A DNA stretch of 64,000 bases, taken from assembly GCF_017591425.1 (NCBI RefSeq), contig NW_024467106.1, positions 22,868,501-22,932,500 of the forward strand. Reading direction: 5' to 3'. Origin of the DNA: Ochotona curzoniae. Lineage: Eukaryota > Chordata > Mammalia > Lagomorpha > Ochotonidae. Positions 35,438 to 47,712 of the stretch are shown in pieces (positions within the stretch are counted from its first letter, which is position 1; each line of letters opens with the position of its first letter). The notes under the pieces are model-generated. The model saw only the letters and a list, made by a program, of their open reading frames with translations. It was not told where the DNA came from and searched no databases. The translations under genes and the position numbers were made by a program.

Positions 35438-35704
35438 GAGTATTGTTCATCCAAAAAGTCAAAATTCCAAGTGTTCCAAGAGCCTAAGCATTTTGAACAC
35501 CAGCATGATGCTACAAGTGGGAGATTCCACTGCAAACTTCATCTGATGAGTCACAGTCAAAATGGAGTTACGTTTTGTACTTATACATAGCTCCTGCCCA
35601 CAGGATATCTGATTTTATGTATGTAAATGTATTTCAAAATTCAAAAATCTGAAATCCAAATACTTCCGGTCCCAAACTTATCAGATAAGAGATACTTATT
35701 CTCT
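35438..35704. mobile_element. MER2-like Tigger MITE relic
   Basis: The left end 'gagtattgttcatccaaaaa' and the right end 'ttatcagataagagatactt' are imperfect inverted repeats. Between them are 'ccagcatgatgctacaagtg', 'gatgagtcacagtcaaaatg' and 'tctgaaatccaaatacttcc', the order of the common Tigger-derived MER2-type element. Confidence 0.5.
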
Positions 35705-36174
35705 GTATGCAATCAGGAAGATCCAGGCTAGCTTCAATATTGTACCAAGAACTCTTACTCAGCGAGCAGGAAGTTTCACTGCTCATAAATGATGCTCTCC
35801 CAAGTGCCTTGTCACTTTATGTCAGGGATCACATTTCCTCTAATTTCCAGTAATCCATGCCTTCTTCTCATCTGAGAGCGCCACAGGGAGCCATATTTCT
35901 ACTGACATAATCACTGCTTGTGATTACATTTTCCCAAAATTAAAAAAAAAAGAGGGGCGGGGGAGAATTTTTTCCAATTCTCCTCCTTTCTTTCTGAGTA
36001 TTCACCAGAATTGTCCTGAACAACTGTACTTCTACCAAGAGTTCCTTTATGGAAATCTTAGCCTTTTCAAACATGTACCTTATGACTCTTCCCATTACCC
36101 AGTTTCAAAGTCATCATGATATTTTTAGATATTGCTATGGTAACACTCCTATCATTGTTATGAAAATCTTGGGT

Positions 36175-36535
36175 AATTTTGGCTGTCATAATAAAGAATC
36201 ACAGACTGGATGGCTGGCACAGCAGAAATTTGGTCTTTTTTGCAGTTCCAGAAGTTAGGAGCCATGGATCAATGTTCAGAAGGACCAGTTTCTGTTGAGG
36301 TCTCTCTTTCTAGGCTGCATATGCCACCTTCTTATTCTGTCCTCATATGGAAGAAATGAAGGTGGGGAGACAGTGAAAGGTCTCCTTCTCTTCCTCTTCT
36401 CAGGCCAATAATCTATGTTTTAGGGGTCACTTTTTACCACTTCATTTAACTTAATTTTCTCCTGAAGGTATACTCTCCATACAGTCACACTGGAAGTTAT
36501 TACTTGCGCATGTATGTTTCAGCAAATAATCAGGC
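36175..36535 (-). mobile_element. MaLR (MLT1-like) LTR relic, antisense
   Basis: 'aataaagaatcacagactgg', 'ttttgcagttccagaagtta', 'accttcttattctgtcctca' and 'acttcatttaacttaatttt' fit the antisense of an ancient MaLR-type LTR. No coding retroviral sequence is seen. Confidence 0.4.
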
Positions 36536-36599
36536 CATAGCAGATGACAAGAGGGTTGTCACCAAAACTGCAACCCTGATAGACAAGGCACCACAACCA

Positions 36600-36812
36600 T
36601 AGTGTAAGGAATAAACTACCTCCTGCAGTGTCAGCAGTGGAAAATGACCCAAGTACTTTGTCCCCTGTATCCGTGTGAAGGACCCAGAAGAAGCTTCTGG
36701 ATCCTGGCTTTGGACTGGCCCAGCTCAGTTGGGCAGTGAACTAACAAATAGAGGATGTGTGTGTGTGTGTGTGTGTATGCCTGTCTTGCAAGGAAATAAA
36801 TCTTTTTTAAAA
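36600..36812 (+). mobile_element. Lagomorph SINE, 5'-truncated, with (TG)n
   Basis: 'ctcctgcagtgtcagcagtg', 'cccctgtatccgtgtgaagg', 'cttctggatcctggctttgg' and 'ggcagtgaactaacaaatag', ending 'aggaaataaatctttttta'. A (TG)11 run at 36755-36776 occupies the CT-rich segment. Confidence 0.7.
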
Positions 36813-37267
36813 AGATAGATGGAAGAATGGAATATACAATATATTGGGCAAAGAATAGGATGAATTAGTGCTATTATATAGAAAAGTAAACAAAATTGGA
36901 TATTATCTCTTGAAAAATGAAAATACTTCAATTCCTTTAATAACCACTAAATTTGTTTTAGATCTCAGGTACAGATTGTCAAATTAAGCACCCTCTTTAA
37001 TCCCTGCCTCTCCAGCATTGGTCTTAGCAAATCATCTCTCTTACCTGTTTCTATATTCTCCCTATATTCTTTTTCACCAATTCTGAATACCAAACTACAC
37101 ATAAAGCATAGTATTTCACACATATGACATATTTGCAAATGCACATTGTATTATTTACAAAATAAATTTTTAATTTATTTTCATGGTGTTTTCTAAATTT
37201 CCTTACTGTCTTACTTTTTCACTCAGCACATTTTTAGATCTGTCTAAATAAATCTATCTGTATTGCT

Positions 37268-37615
37268 ATGAGTCTAAGTTCACCTTGCGCTGCTGTGACA
37301 AATACCACAGACTGGATAATAATGAACTAAGAAGCCAAGATCAAGGAGCCAGGAACTGGCAAGTGACTTCTTGTTGCATTATTCCATGGCAAAGAGATAA
37401 CAAGAGGTCAAGAGAAATGACAAAGGGGTTCAAACTGATGCTTTGACAGGAATCCACTCTTATGATCGTGAATTTACTCCCACAGATTAATTCAAGAAAA
37501 CAGTACCAACACGACTCAGGCACTTCCCCTTAGGCCTCCCATTCTAACACCACCATACTGAAGACCAGATTTCCGTTCAATGAACTTGAAAGGATACATT
37601 CAAACCATAGCAATG
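37268..37615 (-). mobile_element. MaLR LTR relic, antisense
   Basis: 'gcgctgctgtgacaaatacc', 'acagactggataataatgaa', 'cttaggcctcccattctaac' and 'catacattcaaaccatagca'-like order (…TTCAAACCATAGCA terminus) matches the antisense of MST/MLT1-type LTRs. Confidence 0.55.
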
Positions 37616-37619
37616 TGTA

Positions 37620-39295
37620 AACACCTAGTTTGTTGCTTCTGATTCACAAGAATTCTTCAATACGTGTCCACAAATATTCTTTAATCAATAATTATGTGAT
37701 CTCTGATCAACAGGGAGATTGTCTCCAACTTTCAGTTACCACAAACAAAAAAGGAAATTCCTATAGGGTGTGCACTCTGAGTGCAATTGCTTGACCAAAT
37801 AGTACTTGCTGACCCACTCAGCACTTCCAAATATCTGTCAAACCTGGCAGCCTAAGAATAATACAGTAATATTTCCAGACTTCTGTTTTTCAAATTATTA
37901 ATAATTTTGACAGTTTCATATGCTTATTATTAACTACATGGCTTTTTTCATCTTTGTGAATTATTTAGTCGTACCATTGTTTATATTGTTACTAGTTTTC
38001 CATATTTCTCCTTTTACCTTGCAGGAAATCCCTTTGTAGTCTGTAAATTGTTTTCATTGACTTAGAAAACTAAACAAAAATATGACTGTTAGTAATGCCA
38101 TGAAAACCAAAAGTTTCACAGGAAAAGAAATTTAATCAAACTTGTTACATGACTCAGATGTGAATAATGCTAGCATAATAATGTGAACACTGAACGTTGA
38201 CCTAATAAAAATTATAAACAGAAAGGAAAGCAAAAGTAAGCAGAAGGAAGACATAAGCAAGATATGAACTAAATCTTCAGCTTTTATGACAGGAAGATAA
38301 AAGCAATTGTGTTGAATCATGTCCCAATAAAAAGGTATGTTGAGGTTCAAGACTCACTATTTCAGAATTGAACAAAATTACAACAAGCGTTCATTTCAGA
38401 GGTGATCAAGTTCAAGTGAAGTGATTAGTTGGCTTCTAACCCAGTCTGACTGAAGTGCTTATAAAACAGGAGGAAATTTGGACTTAGAGAAAGAGCTTCA
38501 CACAGAGAAGCTAACATGAAGAAGACATGAACTCCATATGAAGCTGAAGGTAGATATTGTATTGCTTCATCTTTAGACCAACAAACACCAGTATTACCAG
38601 ATAACAATCAGAGTGGAAAAAGAAGCATGCAACAGATTTTCTCTCAACCTTAAAAAAAAAATTTATCCTGTTGATACTTTATCTGAAACTTCTGATCTCT
38701 GAAATGGTAAGACAATGGATTTATACGATTTGAGCCATTCAATTAACAGAAACCTGTTATAACAGTCCTGAAAAATAAGCATAACAGCTAAACAAAAATA
38801 GCTTAAAATCATAAGCAATGTCAGTGTATACGTGATATTTCAACATGGAGGTAAACATTGATGTAAGGGATTGACTCTAGGGAACGAGAGAAGTGTGGAG
38901 AAAGATGGAGTAGAAAGTAAGACTCTGTTCTTCACCACTATGAAGTCATGGAGAATTATGCACATTTTCAAATGTTTTTTCTTATCCTTTTTACAAAAAA
39001 AAATGTATCTTAAAAAGCTCTCTTGCCATATTTTAAGTCTCTGTATCATCAAGAAGACATTTTTGTTCTAGTTAAAAATGTTGGATTTCGGCTTCAAACT
39101 ATGTTGTTGTATGGCTTTGTGGCCTTATGAATTATTGAGTAAGTTTTGAACCTGGATCTAAATTCCAGCTGTTTTTAACAGCCAAAAGAGTTTACATTTC
39201 AAGACTTTCCATAGTGATCAACAGCTTTAGTGTAAGACAAAAAATGGCCTTGGTCCAGACGTTCTTGCTTATTAAATTACATAGCTTCAAGTGCA
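37620..39295. other. No recognised feature
   Basis: AT-rich sequence. No gene, RNA or repeat identified. Confidence 0.35.
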
Positions 39296-39297
39296 TA

Positions 39298-39440
39298 AAT
39301 TTAAACCTCAGTGCCTCAATTTCTTCTTCTGTAAAACTGGGTAATAAGACAGTACTACAAAGGAATTCTGTATTTTAATCAGAACTTTGATGAGAATCAG
39401 CACCATTTCTGGTTCATGCTGGTGCTTAATAAATGGTGAC
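39298..39440 (+). mobile_element. MIR SINE relic
   Basis: 'ctcagtgcctcaatttcttc', 'ttctgtaaaactgggtaata' and 'tggtgcttaataaatggtga' are the MIR core and 3' end in sense order. Confidence 0.55.
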
Positions 39441-39444
39441 AATA

Positions 39445-41275
39445 CAATTATAGTCACATTTAGAAAGGTTCTTTTCATTCTTGATCAGTTATACCTTCAG
39501 CCGCTTGGTTGAAACTGTGCTTTCCCCTTTCCTATTTTTCATCCTTGATTCAAACTATTTGTCAGTTTCCTCACTAGTTGCATGGTGACAGTGAAGGATA
39601 AAAATCTCTGATTCTAAATCTAGACCCACAACTTACTATACCAGAGGCACTGTGCAATTCATCTAAATTTTTTCAACCTCATAACTAATGAAGCTGATTT
39701 AATAATAGCTATTGTAATTATTAGAAAAAATAAAGAAAATGAAAGGTCCAGCACCATGTTAGGCACAATACAGCGGCTCAGGGAAAAGTTGACAAGTAAA
39801 TCCCTTTTCTAATATGCAGGGTAATACTCAATAAAAACAATAACATATGCTCTTAGTTTTTATGGAGGCATTTAAAAAATATTTAAAAATAGTGTCATCC
39901 TTTAAGATCATATTTGAGAAACATGAACATTGTATACACATGGAACATGCACATATTTTTAATCCCTGTACTTAAAAAATGTGCCAAATAATATGACTTA
40001 CAGCGCTCCAAACAGATTATTTTAATTGGATCAATTTCCAACAACTTTGCAGCCCTTGACCCTTGACAGGTATAAGGTAAAAAGAATAAATTATAATAGT
40101 TAAGAAATCTGTACTATAGCTTAAAATGAGAGCTTTTTAGCATTGTCTACCGTTTAAAAACAAACACTACAGAAAACTTCAACTTTACCACAGAGCTAAA
40201 ACAGCCATCACCAAAAGACTCCCAAATGACTCCTGGATGAATTCTTTCAAAGAGTGCTCTTCCCAAACAGCTTTTAAATGATCTGATTTACCATGATGTC
40301 TCTTGCATACATATCTTCAGGAACACAGCTATTGTCCAAATGAAGAACATTCACGGCTAGAACAAGGTTCCCTTTGCTTGGATGATCAAAGTGAGCAGGG
40401 GCTGAGTTTAAATCACCATGCCCCTGCCTAACAGCCTATCCCTTCCCATGCTAACCACTGCTGTGGTATCCTGTCTTGTAGAAGACATAGGGTTTTTTAA
40501 ATAGTTGAGTTCAGCAATCTTCCAAAATGCTGATGCAGCTCCCTGGGCTAAGCGAATGCAATATTTCTGCAACAACCTTCCATAATCCAAGGAGCAGCTC
40601 TGTTAGGTCAGCAGAGGTGATAGTGGTTCTCTGTCAACCAGGAGAGATTGCTGCAAGTTTCATTTGTTGCTGGAAAGAATTTCTCCCCTCTGTTGTTTGG
40701 ATAAAATCTGCACCTAGCACTAAGTGCTGAAAGATGTCATTGCAATCTGTCTTCTCTTAAAACTCTTCCGAATCTGAGACTGTACTCCAACCAGATGGTT
40801 ATTAACACAATGTCACCTGCCTTCAAGCACACTTGAACTTCTTTCGGTATCATTGTCTATGGGACTGAATTCAAGCCTAGGCTGTTATTTCCAAACAACA
40901 AAGATACAGATAGCCTTTCTTTACTTGTAAGAAACCTTAATATACTTCATGTCACATGTCTTCTCCAGAAGTTATACGAAATAAAAATCACCATATTCTT
41001 GCTACAGATCAAATACATTTTAGAACACAGTTCTCTTGTTGATACAGATGCTGAATCCAGGCATGAGCCACTTTTGATGAGATGTCAACAGAGCAAGGCT
41101 GGGCGCCAACAAGGTCACTAGTCAGCTAGGGACCTGTCTCAGACACCACAGCCCAGCAGAGGTTCTTAGCTTCACCACACAGTGTCAGAGCACATGTCCA
41201 CTTAGCAGAAAGGAGGAAACACCATGGTTGTTAGAACTTGGAAAGCTCAGTTACATAAGAATGAGGTTGCACTTC
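39445..41275. other. No recognised feature
   Basis: No gene or repeat that I can name. Confidence 0.35.
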
Positions 41276-41279
41276 GTGA

Positions 41280-41480
41280 GAACAACTGGCATTGGTTGAA
41301 TATTTGTCACGTGGTGGACACTATACTACCTATATATCCTATGCATTTGCTAACGTAATTCTCAAAATAAACCAGTGCATCAGATGCTATTATTATCCGC
41401 ATTTTTCACATGAGGAAACACAAAAATCAAATGCTTTCCCGAGATAATAACACAAACTGGATTCCAAATCACTCTTCTTC
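41280..41480 (-). mobile_element. MIR SINE relic (antisense)
   Basis: 'gttgaatatttgtcacgtgg', 'tggacactatactacctata', 'cagatgctattattatccgc' and 'atttttcacatgaggaaaca' is a nearly full-length antisense MIR. Confidence 0.65.
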
Positions 41481-41518
41481 ACTGTTCCCACAACTGGTCA
41501 ATCTTCCTTGTTTCCTTT

Positions 41519-41540
41519 TGTCTGTTTGTTTGTTTGTTTG
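41519..41540 (+). repeat. (TTTG)n short microsatellite
   Basis: Five TTTG units. Confidence 0.9.
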
Positions 41541-41891
41541 CTTCCAATGTAAAAACAAAATGTCCAGCAACAGATCAACATACTCTTACATTATTCAAGC
41601 ATTAAAATGCCCTTAGACTTCAAAACTAGGAATATTTTAACTTCTCGGGAGAAATTGGGGGTTTCCATTCATCACCATTCGATACTTAACAAAAGAAATC
41701 ATCCTTCTCTATTTTATTGCCTAGTATTTCATTTTGTCCATATGGCTCTTCATGGTACAATCTGTACACAAGGTATAGATGGATATTTAGAAAATTTGTC
41801 CTACATTCAAAGGTATCAATATTTGCCTGGCATTTAGTTAGCAATTTGCTATTAACATCTTGGCATTGGATATGCCTACCATCTGCTGGAG

Positions 41892-42250
41892 GGTTTTTTG
41901 CTTGTTTGTTTTTTGGGTTTTTTTTTTTTAGATTTATTTTATTGCAAAGTCGGATATACAGAGAGAAGGAGAGACAGAGAGAGGAAGATCTTCATCTGAT
42001 GATTCACTCCCCAAGCAGCCACAATGGCTGGAGCTGAGCCAATCCAAAGCCAGGAGTTTGGAGCCTCTTACTGATCTCCCATGTGACCGCAGGGTCCCAA
42101 GGCTTTGTCCTCAACTGCTTTCCCAGGCCACAAGTAGGAAGCTGGATGGGAAGTAGAGCCACTGGGATTAGAACCAGCACCCAGCACCCATATGGGATTC
42201 TGGAACATTCAAGGCAAAGACTTTAGCCATGAGGCTACCACGCTGGGCCC
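41892..42250 (-). mobile_element. Young lagomorph SINE, perfect 12-bp TSD
   Basis: Antisense copy with T-rich tail, 'attgcaaagtcggatataca', 'gccaatccaaagccaggagt', 'ccatgtgaccgcagggtccc', 'ctgctttcccaggccacaag' and head 'ccacgctgggcccc'. TSD catctgctggag at 41880-41891 and 42251-42262. Confidence 0.95.
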
Positions 42251-42759
42251 CATCTGCTGGAGATTTAAAGATGAAAGAAACATTTCCTGTCCTTAGGGAG
42301 TGGCAGTGAGTAAAAGGTGGAAAAGCCAACTGCAGTGCAATAGTGTAATATTAATAATGTGAGCCAAGAGCTGGCCAAGAACAACAAAAAAGTAGTATGT
42401 TTACACAGGGGTGAGTTGCAACTAACCAGCTGGTGATATTTTATCTGGGCTTTAAAGATTACATAGGAGTCTACTATAGAAGGAAATGGAGGTAAAAGTC
42501 AACCCAGGTGCATGTATGGCCAAGGTATAACTGGAGCACCAAGGACCATGGGTATGTGATGGAGGCTGGGCTGTGAATCAAAATTACAAATGATAATGTG
42601 AGAAGGCAGCAAAGAACCTTGAATTCATAATGATATGTTAATGAGATTTGCATAATTTACATAGCATTTTCACCTCTCTTTTCACTTGATATTTAAATTA
42701 ATCCTATAGGATTACCATCATTTTCTACTTTGTTTAGAAGATCACAGTGGTTAAGCCCA

Positions 42760-43101
42760 GGGCCCAGCGGTGTGGCCTAGCGGCTAAGGTGCTCACCTTG
42801 AACACGCCAGGATCCCATATGGGCACCAATTCTAATCCCAGCAGCTCCACTTCCCATCCAGCTCCCTGCTTGTGGCCTGGGAAAGCAGTCAAGGATGGCC
42901 CAAGGCCATCCTTGGGACCCTGCACCTATGTGGGAGACCTGGAGGAAGTTCCTGGCTCCGGATCGGCATAGCACTGGCTGTTGCGCTCACTTGGCGAATG
43001 AATTATCGGACCAAAGATCTTTCTCTCTGTCTCTCCTCCTCTCTGTATATCTATCTGACTTTCCAATAAAAATAAATAAATCTTTAAAAAAAATACACAC
43101 A
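42760..43101 (+). mobile_element. Young lagomorph SINE, perfect 17-bp TSD
   Basis: Best-preserved sense copy. Head gggcccagcggtgtggccta contains an A-box-like tggcctagcggctaagg, followed by a degenerate B-box-like 'caattctaatccc'. Further blocks are 'tggcctgggaaagcagtcaa', 'gctccggatcggcatagcac', 'gttgcgctcacttggcgaat' and tail CCAATAAAAATAAATAAATC. TSD cacagtggttaagccca, identical at 42743-42759 and 43102-43118. A small local duplication (aaggatggcccaaggccatcc) gives a short hairpin. The perfect TSD and surviving CpGs indicate recent insertion. Confidence 0.97.
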
Positions 43102-43119
43102 CACAGTGGTTAAGCCCAA

Positions 43120-44475
43120 ATGCTCAAAGTTGGAACTAGAAACTTATTTGGCTTGTAAGTTCTATGCCATTTAACAAAAGGAGAAGAAATCAAACTTCTA
43201 CAAGGTGGTTGAAAAATCCAGGGTAGAAGCCAGATGAGGTCTCTGAAATGTTCAGATTTAACTCCATATTCTTACCTCACAGGGCCCTGCCCACTGCAAC
43301 AAGGCATGCTCCCAACGGCTTGTCCTTGGAGGAGAGAATGGGTTTGTTATTTATTATAAAGAAGAAGCCAGAAAATATGGTCCGGATGTGCTCTCCTGCC
43401 CCCATTATTTGGTAGGATTAAGTGGGAGAATGCTGATGAGAAGAAGTGCTCAGAGGCAAAGCAAATACTGACTACAGAGCCTTGGAATCTGGCCAGCAGG
43501 GTAAAACATTTGTAATCTGGATTTCCATGCTTGTGAGACATCTAGCTTCTGAAAACACTGTGGTATATCCATGATCCCATGTTGCTCTGGTTTTTTTTTT
43601 TATTTTGTCACATTGTTTGTTTGTGTGTGTGTGCATGTGTAGGTTGCATAACATCTTACTCAGGGTGCTGGGTTCCCTCTGGGCATGAACAGCCATCCTA
43701 AATTGCAAGGACTTAAAAAAAAAAGTGTCCAGACATTTTGCTAAACTGTGCAATATGGGAAACTTTCTGGGGAGAAAAATGAGATGCCTGAAAAATATGT
43801 TTTTATATTGAAGGCATCAAGGGGTACCCCAGTAGCAGGGCAGTCTGATATCATTTAGTCTTTTGTATTCCAAAAACAAGAAGAACAAGAGATGGGCAGC
43901 CAAACACTATGCACCAATGCTCTGGGTATTTTCCTGAAAGTTATCTCTTTATAGAATACCTGTTACAAAGGTAGTATCAGCTACAAATGAGGTGATGGAA
44001 TCTGACACAGAGGAAGAAATAGTCCATTTCAGGGATTCCTTACCTTTGTTCATTCGTGTCTAATTTTCTCCCTTAAAGACTGTTGTCACGGGTGCACTTA
44101 TATTTTGTGTTTTTATTTAATTACTTACATACTGCTTAGTTCACGATTTAAAAGCATTTGGACAATATACCCCCAAAAGATAACATATTCCTTTCTAAAC
44201 CATCATAACAAAACAAAAAGAGAGAGAGATAAGCCAATGGGAAAATGTATTGCGGTGAAGAAGTGGATTTGATCTCAATCATAGCCGTTTTTTTTATACA
44301 TTTTGCCATAAGATCCCTAAAAAAAATTAAAAATCAGAAGCCAAAACACTGACAAATCAGAAACCTAATGGCACAGTTGTCTTAATTCATGAGATGAAAA
44401 TCTAAGTTTCTCAGAAGATATATGTACCTCCTAGTTTGCTTAACTGTAAAATTAATTTTTTAATGCTGTGTCCCA
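43120..44475. other. No recognised feature
   Basis: Mostly unique-looking sequence with a short TG/TTTG tract near 43617-43642. Confidence 0.35.
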
Positions 44476-45250
44476 GGGAGGATTCTGGGAGGTGGCATGA
44501 ACAGTATCAACAAGGAGATCTGTGCATCTCACATTCACTGGAGCACTTCACCCGGCAGCCCTTCAGGTGCCCAGCTGCACCTGAGCTCCTCTAGCCTGGC
44601 ACTCATCGGCCCTGCTTTCTCCTGCTGCTCAGAGCACAGGCAGCCCTGGCGTGTGCAGATTCTCTCATGCTTTCTGGGAGTTCCCCCATGCCCCCCAGAG
44701 GGCATTTCACACTGGATGTCTGCTTTTCTCCTACTTGTCGGCAACATTCTTTCCAAATTAGCACTTGGTAGCTTTGAGGGAAACCCAGACATTATTGGGA
44801 AGAGTAAGGGGCCAACTGAAAGAGACAGAACTCTGCCTTTTTCTCAGCCTGTTATAAATTTGCAATACAAGCTAAGAAAAATAAACACGCGGGTTCTGCA
44901 ACTAGATATAAAAGTTCCCTGGCTTGATGTGGCACCAAGGCTCATCTTGTCCCAGACTGCTATTTACGAGAGGGAGCTGCTTCTCATTCTGGAGAGGGCC
45001 CACATCACAGCTTCCCCCCTCCTGCCTGCCTTTATTCTCATGCTTCCTTGCCCACAGCAGAAGTGATGGGCACCAGGTGAGCAGAATCCTCAGCCCAGGA
45101 CACCCAGGGGCTCCAGCCGGGCCAGGAAGACACATCCATTCCTGGCTCGTGAGAAATGTTTTGTTTCCGAAGCTGCCCTTTGACTCAGCAACACACTGCC
45201 AGCTCCTGGCACAGGGAAGGAGCTCAAGAGGCCCAGCTGATTTTTATTAG
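44476..45250 (+). other. GC-richer unique block with the window's longest open frame
   Basis: The 44497-45066 frame runs 189 codons from an ATG, longer than any other here. The block is visibly richer in G+C than its surroundings and contains no SINE or L1 pattern I can see. The translation (starting MNSINKEICASHIHWS) shows no domain, signal peptide or repeat that I recognise. An AT-rich patch at about 44845-44890 ('ctgttataaatttgcaatac') looks like a conserved non-coding element. Higher G+C alone lengthens random open frames, so a protein is unlikely. Confidence 0.25.
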
Positions 45251-45514
45251 CAAATAGGAAGTGCAAGCTCTTGCCAGGTTCCGTTTTATGGCCTCTTTCT
45301 TGCCCTTCATGAGGACTTTTCTAATCTTGACTAAGGACTAAAGAGGGGGAAAGGGCAGAAAACCAGGTTTCTCTGGAAAATGTGAGGACTAGGTCAAGTT
45401 GAGCAATTTCTCTGCTTTGGGAAGATGGAGCATAGGCCCCAGTGGAGTACAGCTGTGCAGGGAGTCAGGATTTGGCAAACAGACTCCAGGTTTGGGGGAT
45501 TGTTTGTTTTTTAA

Positions 45515-45835
45515 ACAAGCTATTTTATTTTGCTGAAAGCTAGAGTTAGGAGGCAGGAGGATAGGGAGAGAAAGAGAGAGAGAATATTTTATTTGTTGGT
45601 TCACTCCCCAAATGATTGCAATGACCAGGGTTATGCCAAAGACCAGGAGCTACCTCTGGGTCTCTGGCAAGGGTTCAGGGACTAAAGTACTCAGGGCATC
45701 TTAACACTGCTTTCTCAGGCACATTAGCAAGGAGTGAGATGGGAAGTAGAGCAGCCAGCCATCAAACTGGCACCCACAAAAAATGCTGGCTTCCAAGGCA
45801 GGGACTCTACCCACCATACTACAGCACCAGCTCCA
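45515..45835 (-). mobile_element. Lagomorph SINE, antisense, old
   Basis: Tail-side 'acaagctattttattttgct', then 'agagagagaatattttattt', 'ggttcactccccaaatgatt', 'aggagctacctctgggtctc', 'gcatcttaacactgctttct' and head-side 'catactacagcaccagctcc'. Confidence 0.8.
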
Positions 45836-46049
45836 ACGACTGCAGTTGGAATCCCTGCTCAGCCAATTGCCAACAACGCCCTTCTACCTCTTCATATCCT
45901 GGCTTTCTCCTCCTTACTGTGGCAATAATGCTGTTGTAGCTATAAAAATTAGTTTACTATTTGTGAATATACTTTAACCACCAAATACTGTGCAAATTTG
46001 GGTTATTATCAATGTAGGAACAGGCCCTAACTCATCAACACTAGCAGTT

Positions 46050-46290
46050 GACTCCAGAGTCTGGGCTCAAGACTCTCCTGCTTCCTCCAGCTCTGACATG
46101 CACTGGCTGCATTATTTTAACCCAATTGTTTTGGCACCTCAGTTTCCTACAATGAAAAATGCTAACAAAGGAAATCACCTCCGACAGAGCACAGAGCTTT
46201 TGTGAAAATCAAGTGAGACTAAATCTAAGGAAATACTTTGACAACCGTAAAATGCAAGACAAATATTGGTTGCTCATATTATTAAGCAAC
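46050..46290 (+). mobile_element. MIR SINE relic
   Basis: 'agagtctgggctcaagactc', 'cactggctgcattattttaa', 'cacctcagtttcctacaatg', 'gagcttttgtgaaaatcaag' and 'aatactttgacaaccgtaaa' run in full sense MIR order. Confidence 0.65.
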
Positions 46291-46849
46291 AACCTAAAGG
46301 CCTGAGCTTTGGTGCCAGCTTTGCATGTGTTTTTGCCCTAGGTACCTTCTTGGCTGAGTTTATCATCTTCTCCTACAAACTGTCTTTCTCCCCTGACAAT
46401 TATTTAATTCTGTTCTCAATAACCAAGTTCCCGGAGTGGAGCCCTAGAAGCCATTGGGGAGAATGAATCTTTTCCTGTCCTTGGAGAACTTCCACCAGGC
46501 AGGGCAGAGAATAAGTAACTATGGTGGCTTAAGGAAGATGAGGTAGGAAGGGAAAGATTAGCTGTTGATGTCAGGTCTGTTTCAGATTCCAGTGCGTCCT
46601 AGCAATCCTGGATGGATCTCCTGGCTTCCCTGAGATTTAGCTCCTATTTTTGTAAAACAAGGCTGATGAATTTCATGATACCTGCCCCATACACTTTTAG
46701 TGAAGATGAAATGAGACAGTAACTACTCACAGAGTAATTGAAATGCTATTATTAAAGAACCAGGGCACTGACTGCTCACAGACAAGCACAGTGTCCCAGG
46801 TACCATCCACGTACGTTGCAAGGGTGGTAGCATCTGGTCTTTATATTAC

Positions 46850-46970
46850 CAGGTGAGCATGACCTTCAAATCACAAATGAGAAAACTGAAGTTCATGAAG
46901 GTTAAGCAAGTAAAATGGGGAGAAAGTGCTGGATTCTAGGTTTGTCTCATTACAAATCTCACACATTCTT
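46850..46970 (-). mobile_element. MIR relic (antisense)
   Basis: 'aatcacaaatgagaaaactg', 'aagttcatgaaggttaagca' and 'agaaagtgctggattctagg' match the antisense MIR core. Confidence 0.55.
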
Positions 46971-47104
46971 TCCATTACTCATTCAATGTCTTTTCACACA
47001 CTAACATAGTAAAAAATACAATTCCTCAAGCTTGACTTTCTAAGAATGGACTCCTCCAATTGTTTTCTGCTCATGGTAGACATTTTTTTCTATTGTTTCT
47101 GTGA

Positions 47105-47300
47105 GGTTTTTTTTAATCCTTTATTTTTCATAATATAGTTCCTTGGGATCAGGGATTTCCCTTCCATCTTCTTCCACCCTTTCCCTCCTCCCCTCCACTT
47201 TCCCCTTTATTGTAACAATAATTTAGTCCCTCAACAACAGTTACAAATCCATTACTCTTCTGTAAGTCTTTCAACATATATTGCCTTATCTGGTGTCCCT
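47105..47300 (-). mobile_element. L1-type LINE 3'-end fragment, family A
   Basis: 'tttttcataatatagttcct', 'tgggatcagggatttccctt' and a long C/T tract, then 'ttgtaacaataatttagtcc'. Same terminus as the copies at 4.5 and 33.0 kb. Confidence 0.55.
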
Positions 47301-47499
47301 CAGAAGTAGACCCAAAGACAAAGATTTGAGACTAAGTAATTTGAGAGTGAGCCAGGAAATGCCAGTAAGGGAGAGGATAAATGAAAGTGTCAAAGAAGGG
47401 TCTCTCACTGAAACAGAAGCACTATCCCACCAGGGAACTCCGGGATAACATGACACACTTCAGGACTGGAGTGAGGGAGCTTGTGCTTACACACAAAAC

Positions 47500-47573
47500 C
47501 CTCTTCATCCCAGATGGGATCCTGGTGCTTGCAAGGGGAGGATTTGCCCATTGAGTCATCACACCAGGTCCTA
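47500..47573 (-). mobile_element. SINE head fragment (antisense)
   Basis: 'atcccagatgggatcctggt' to 'tgagtcatcacaccaggtcc' equals the antisense of the SINE's first ~70 bp only. Confidence 0.5.
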
Positions 47574-47599
47574 AAATCATTTCTTTATTTACTTATCAT

Positions 47600-47712
47600 G
47601 GATTATCCCTTCACCATCAAATCAGGAATCCTATCTGTCTTGTTCAACTTAGAACCCAAGATCCTAGGAGACTGTCTGCCATATAATGGGCAGTGAATAA
47701 ACATTCTACTAT
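47600..47712 (+). mobile_element. L2 LINE 3' end relic
   Basis: 'atcctatctgtcttgttcaa', 'aggagactgtctgccatata' and 'atgggcagtgaataaacatt' fit the L2 terminus. Confidence 0.4.
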
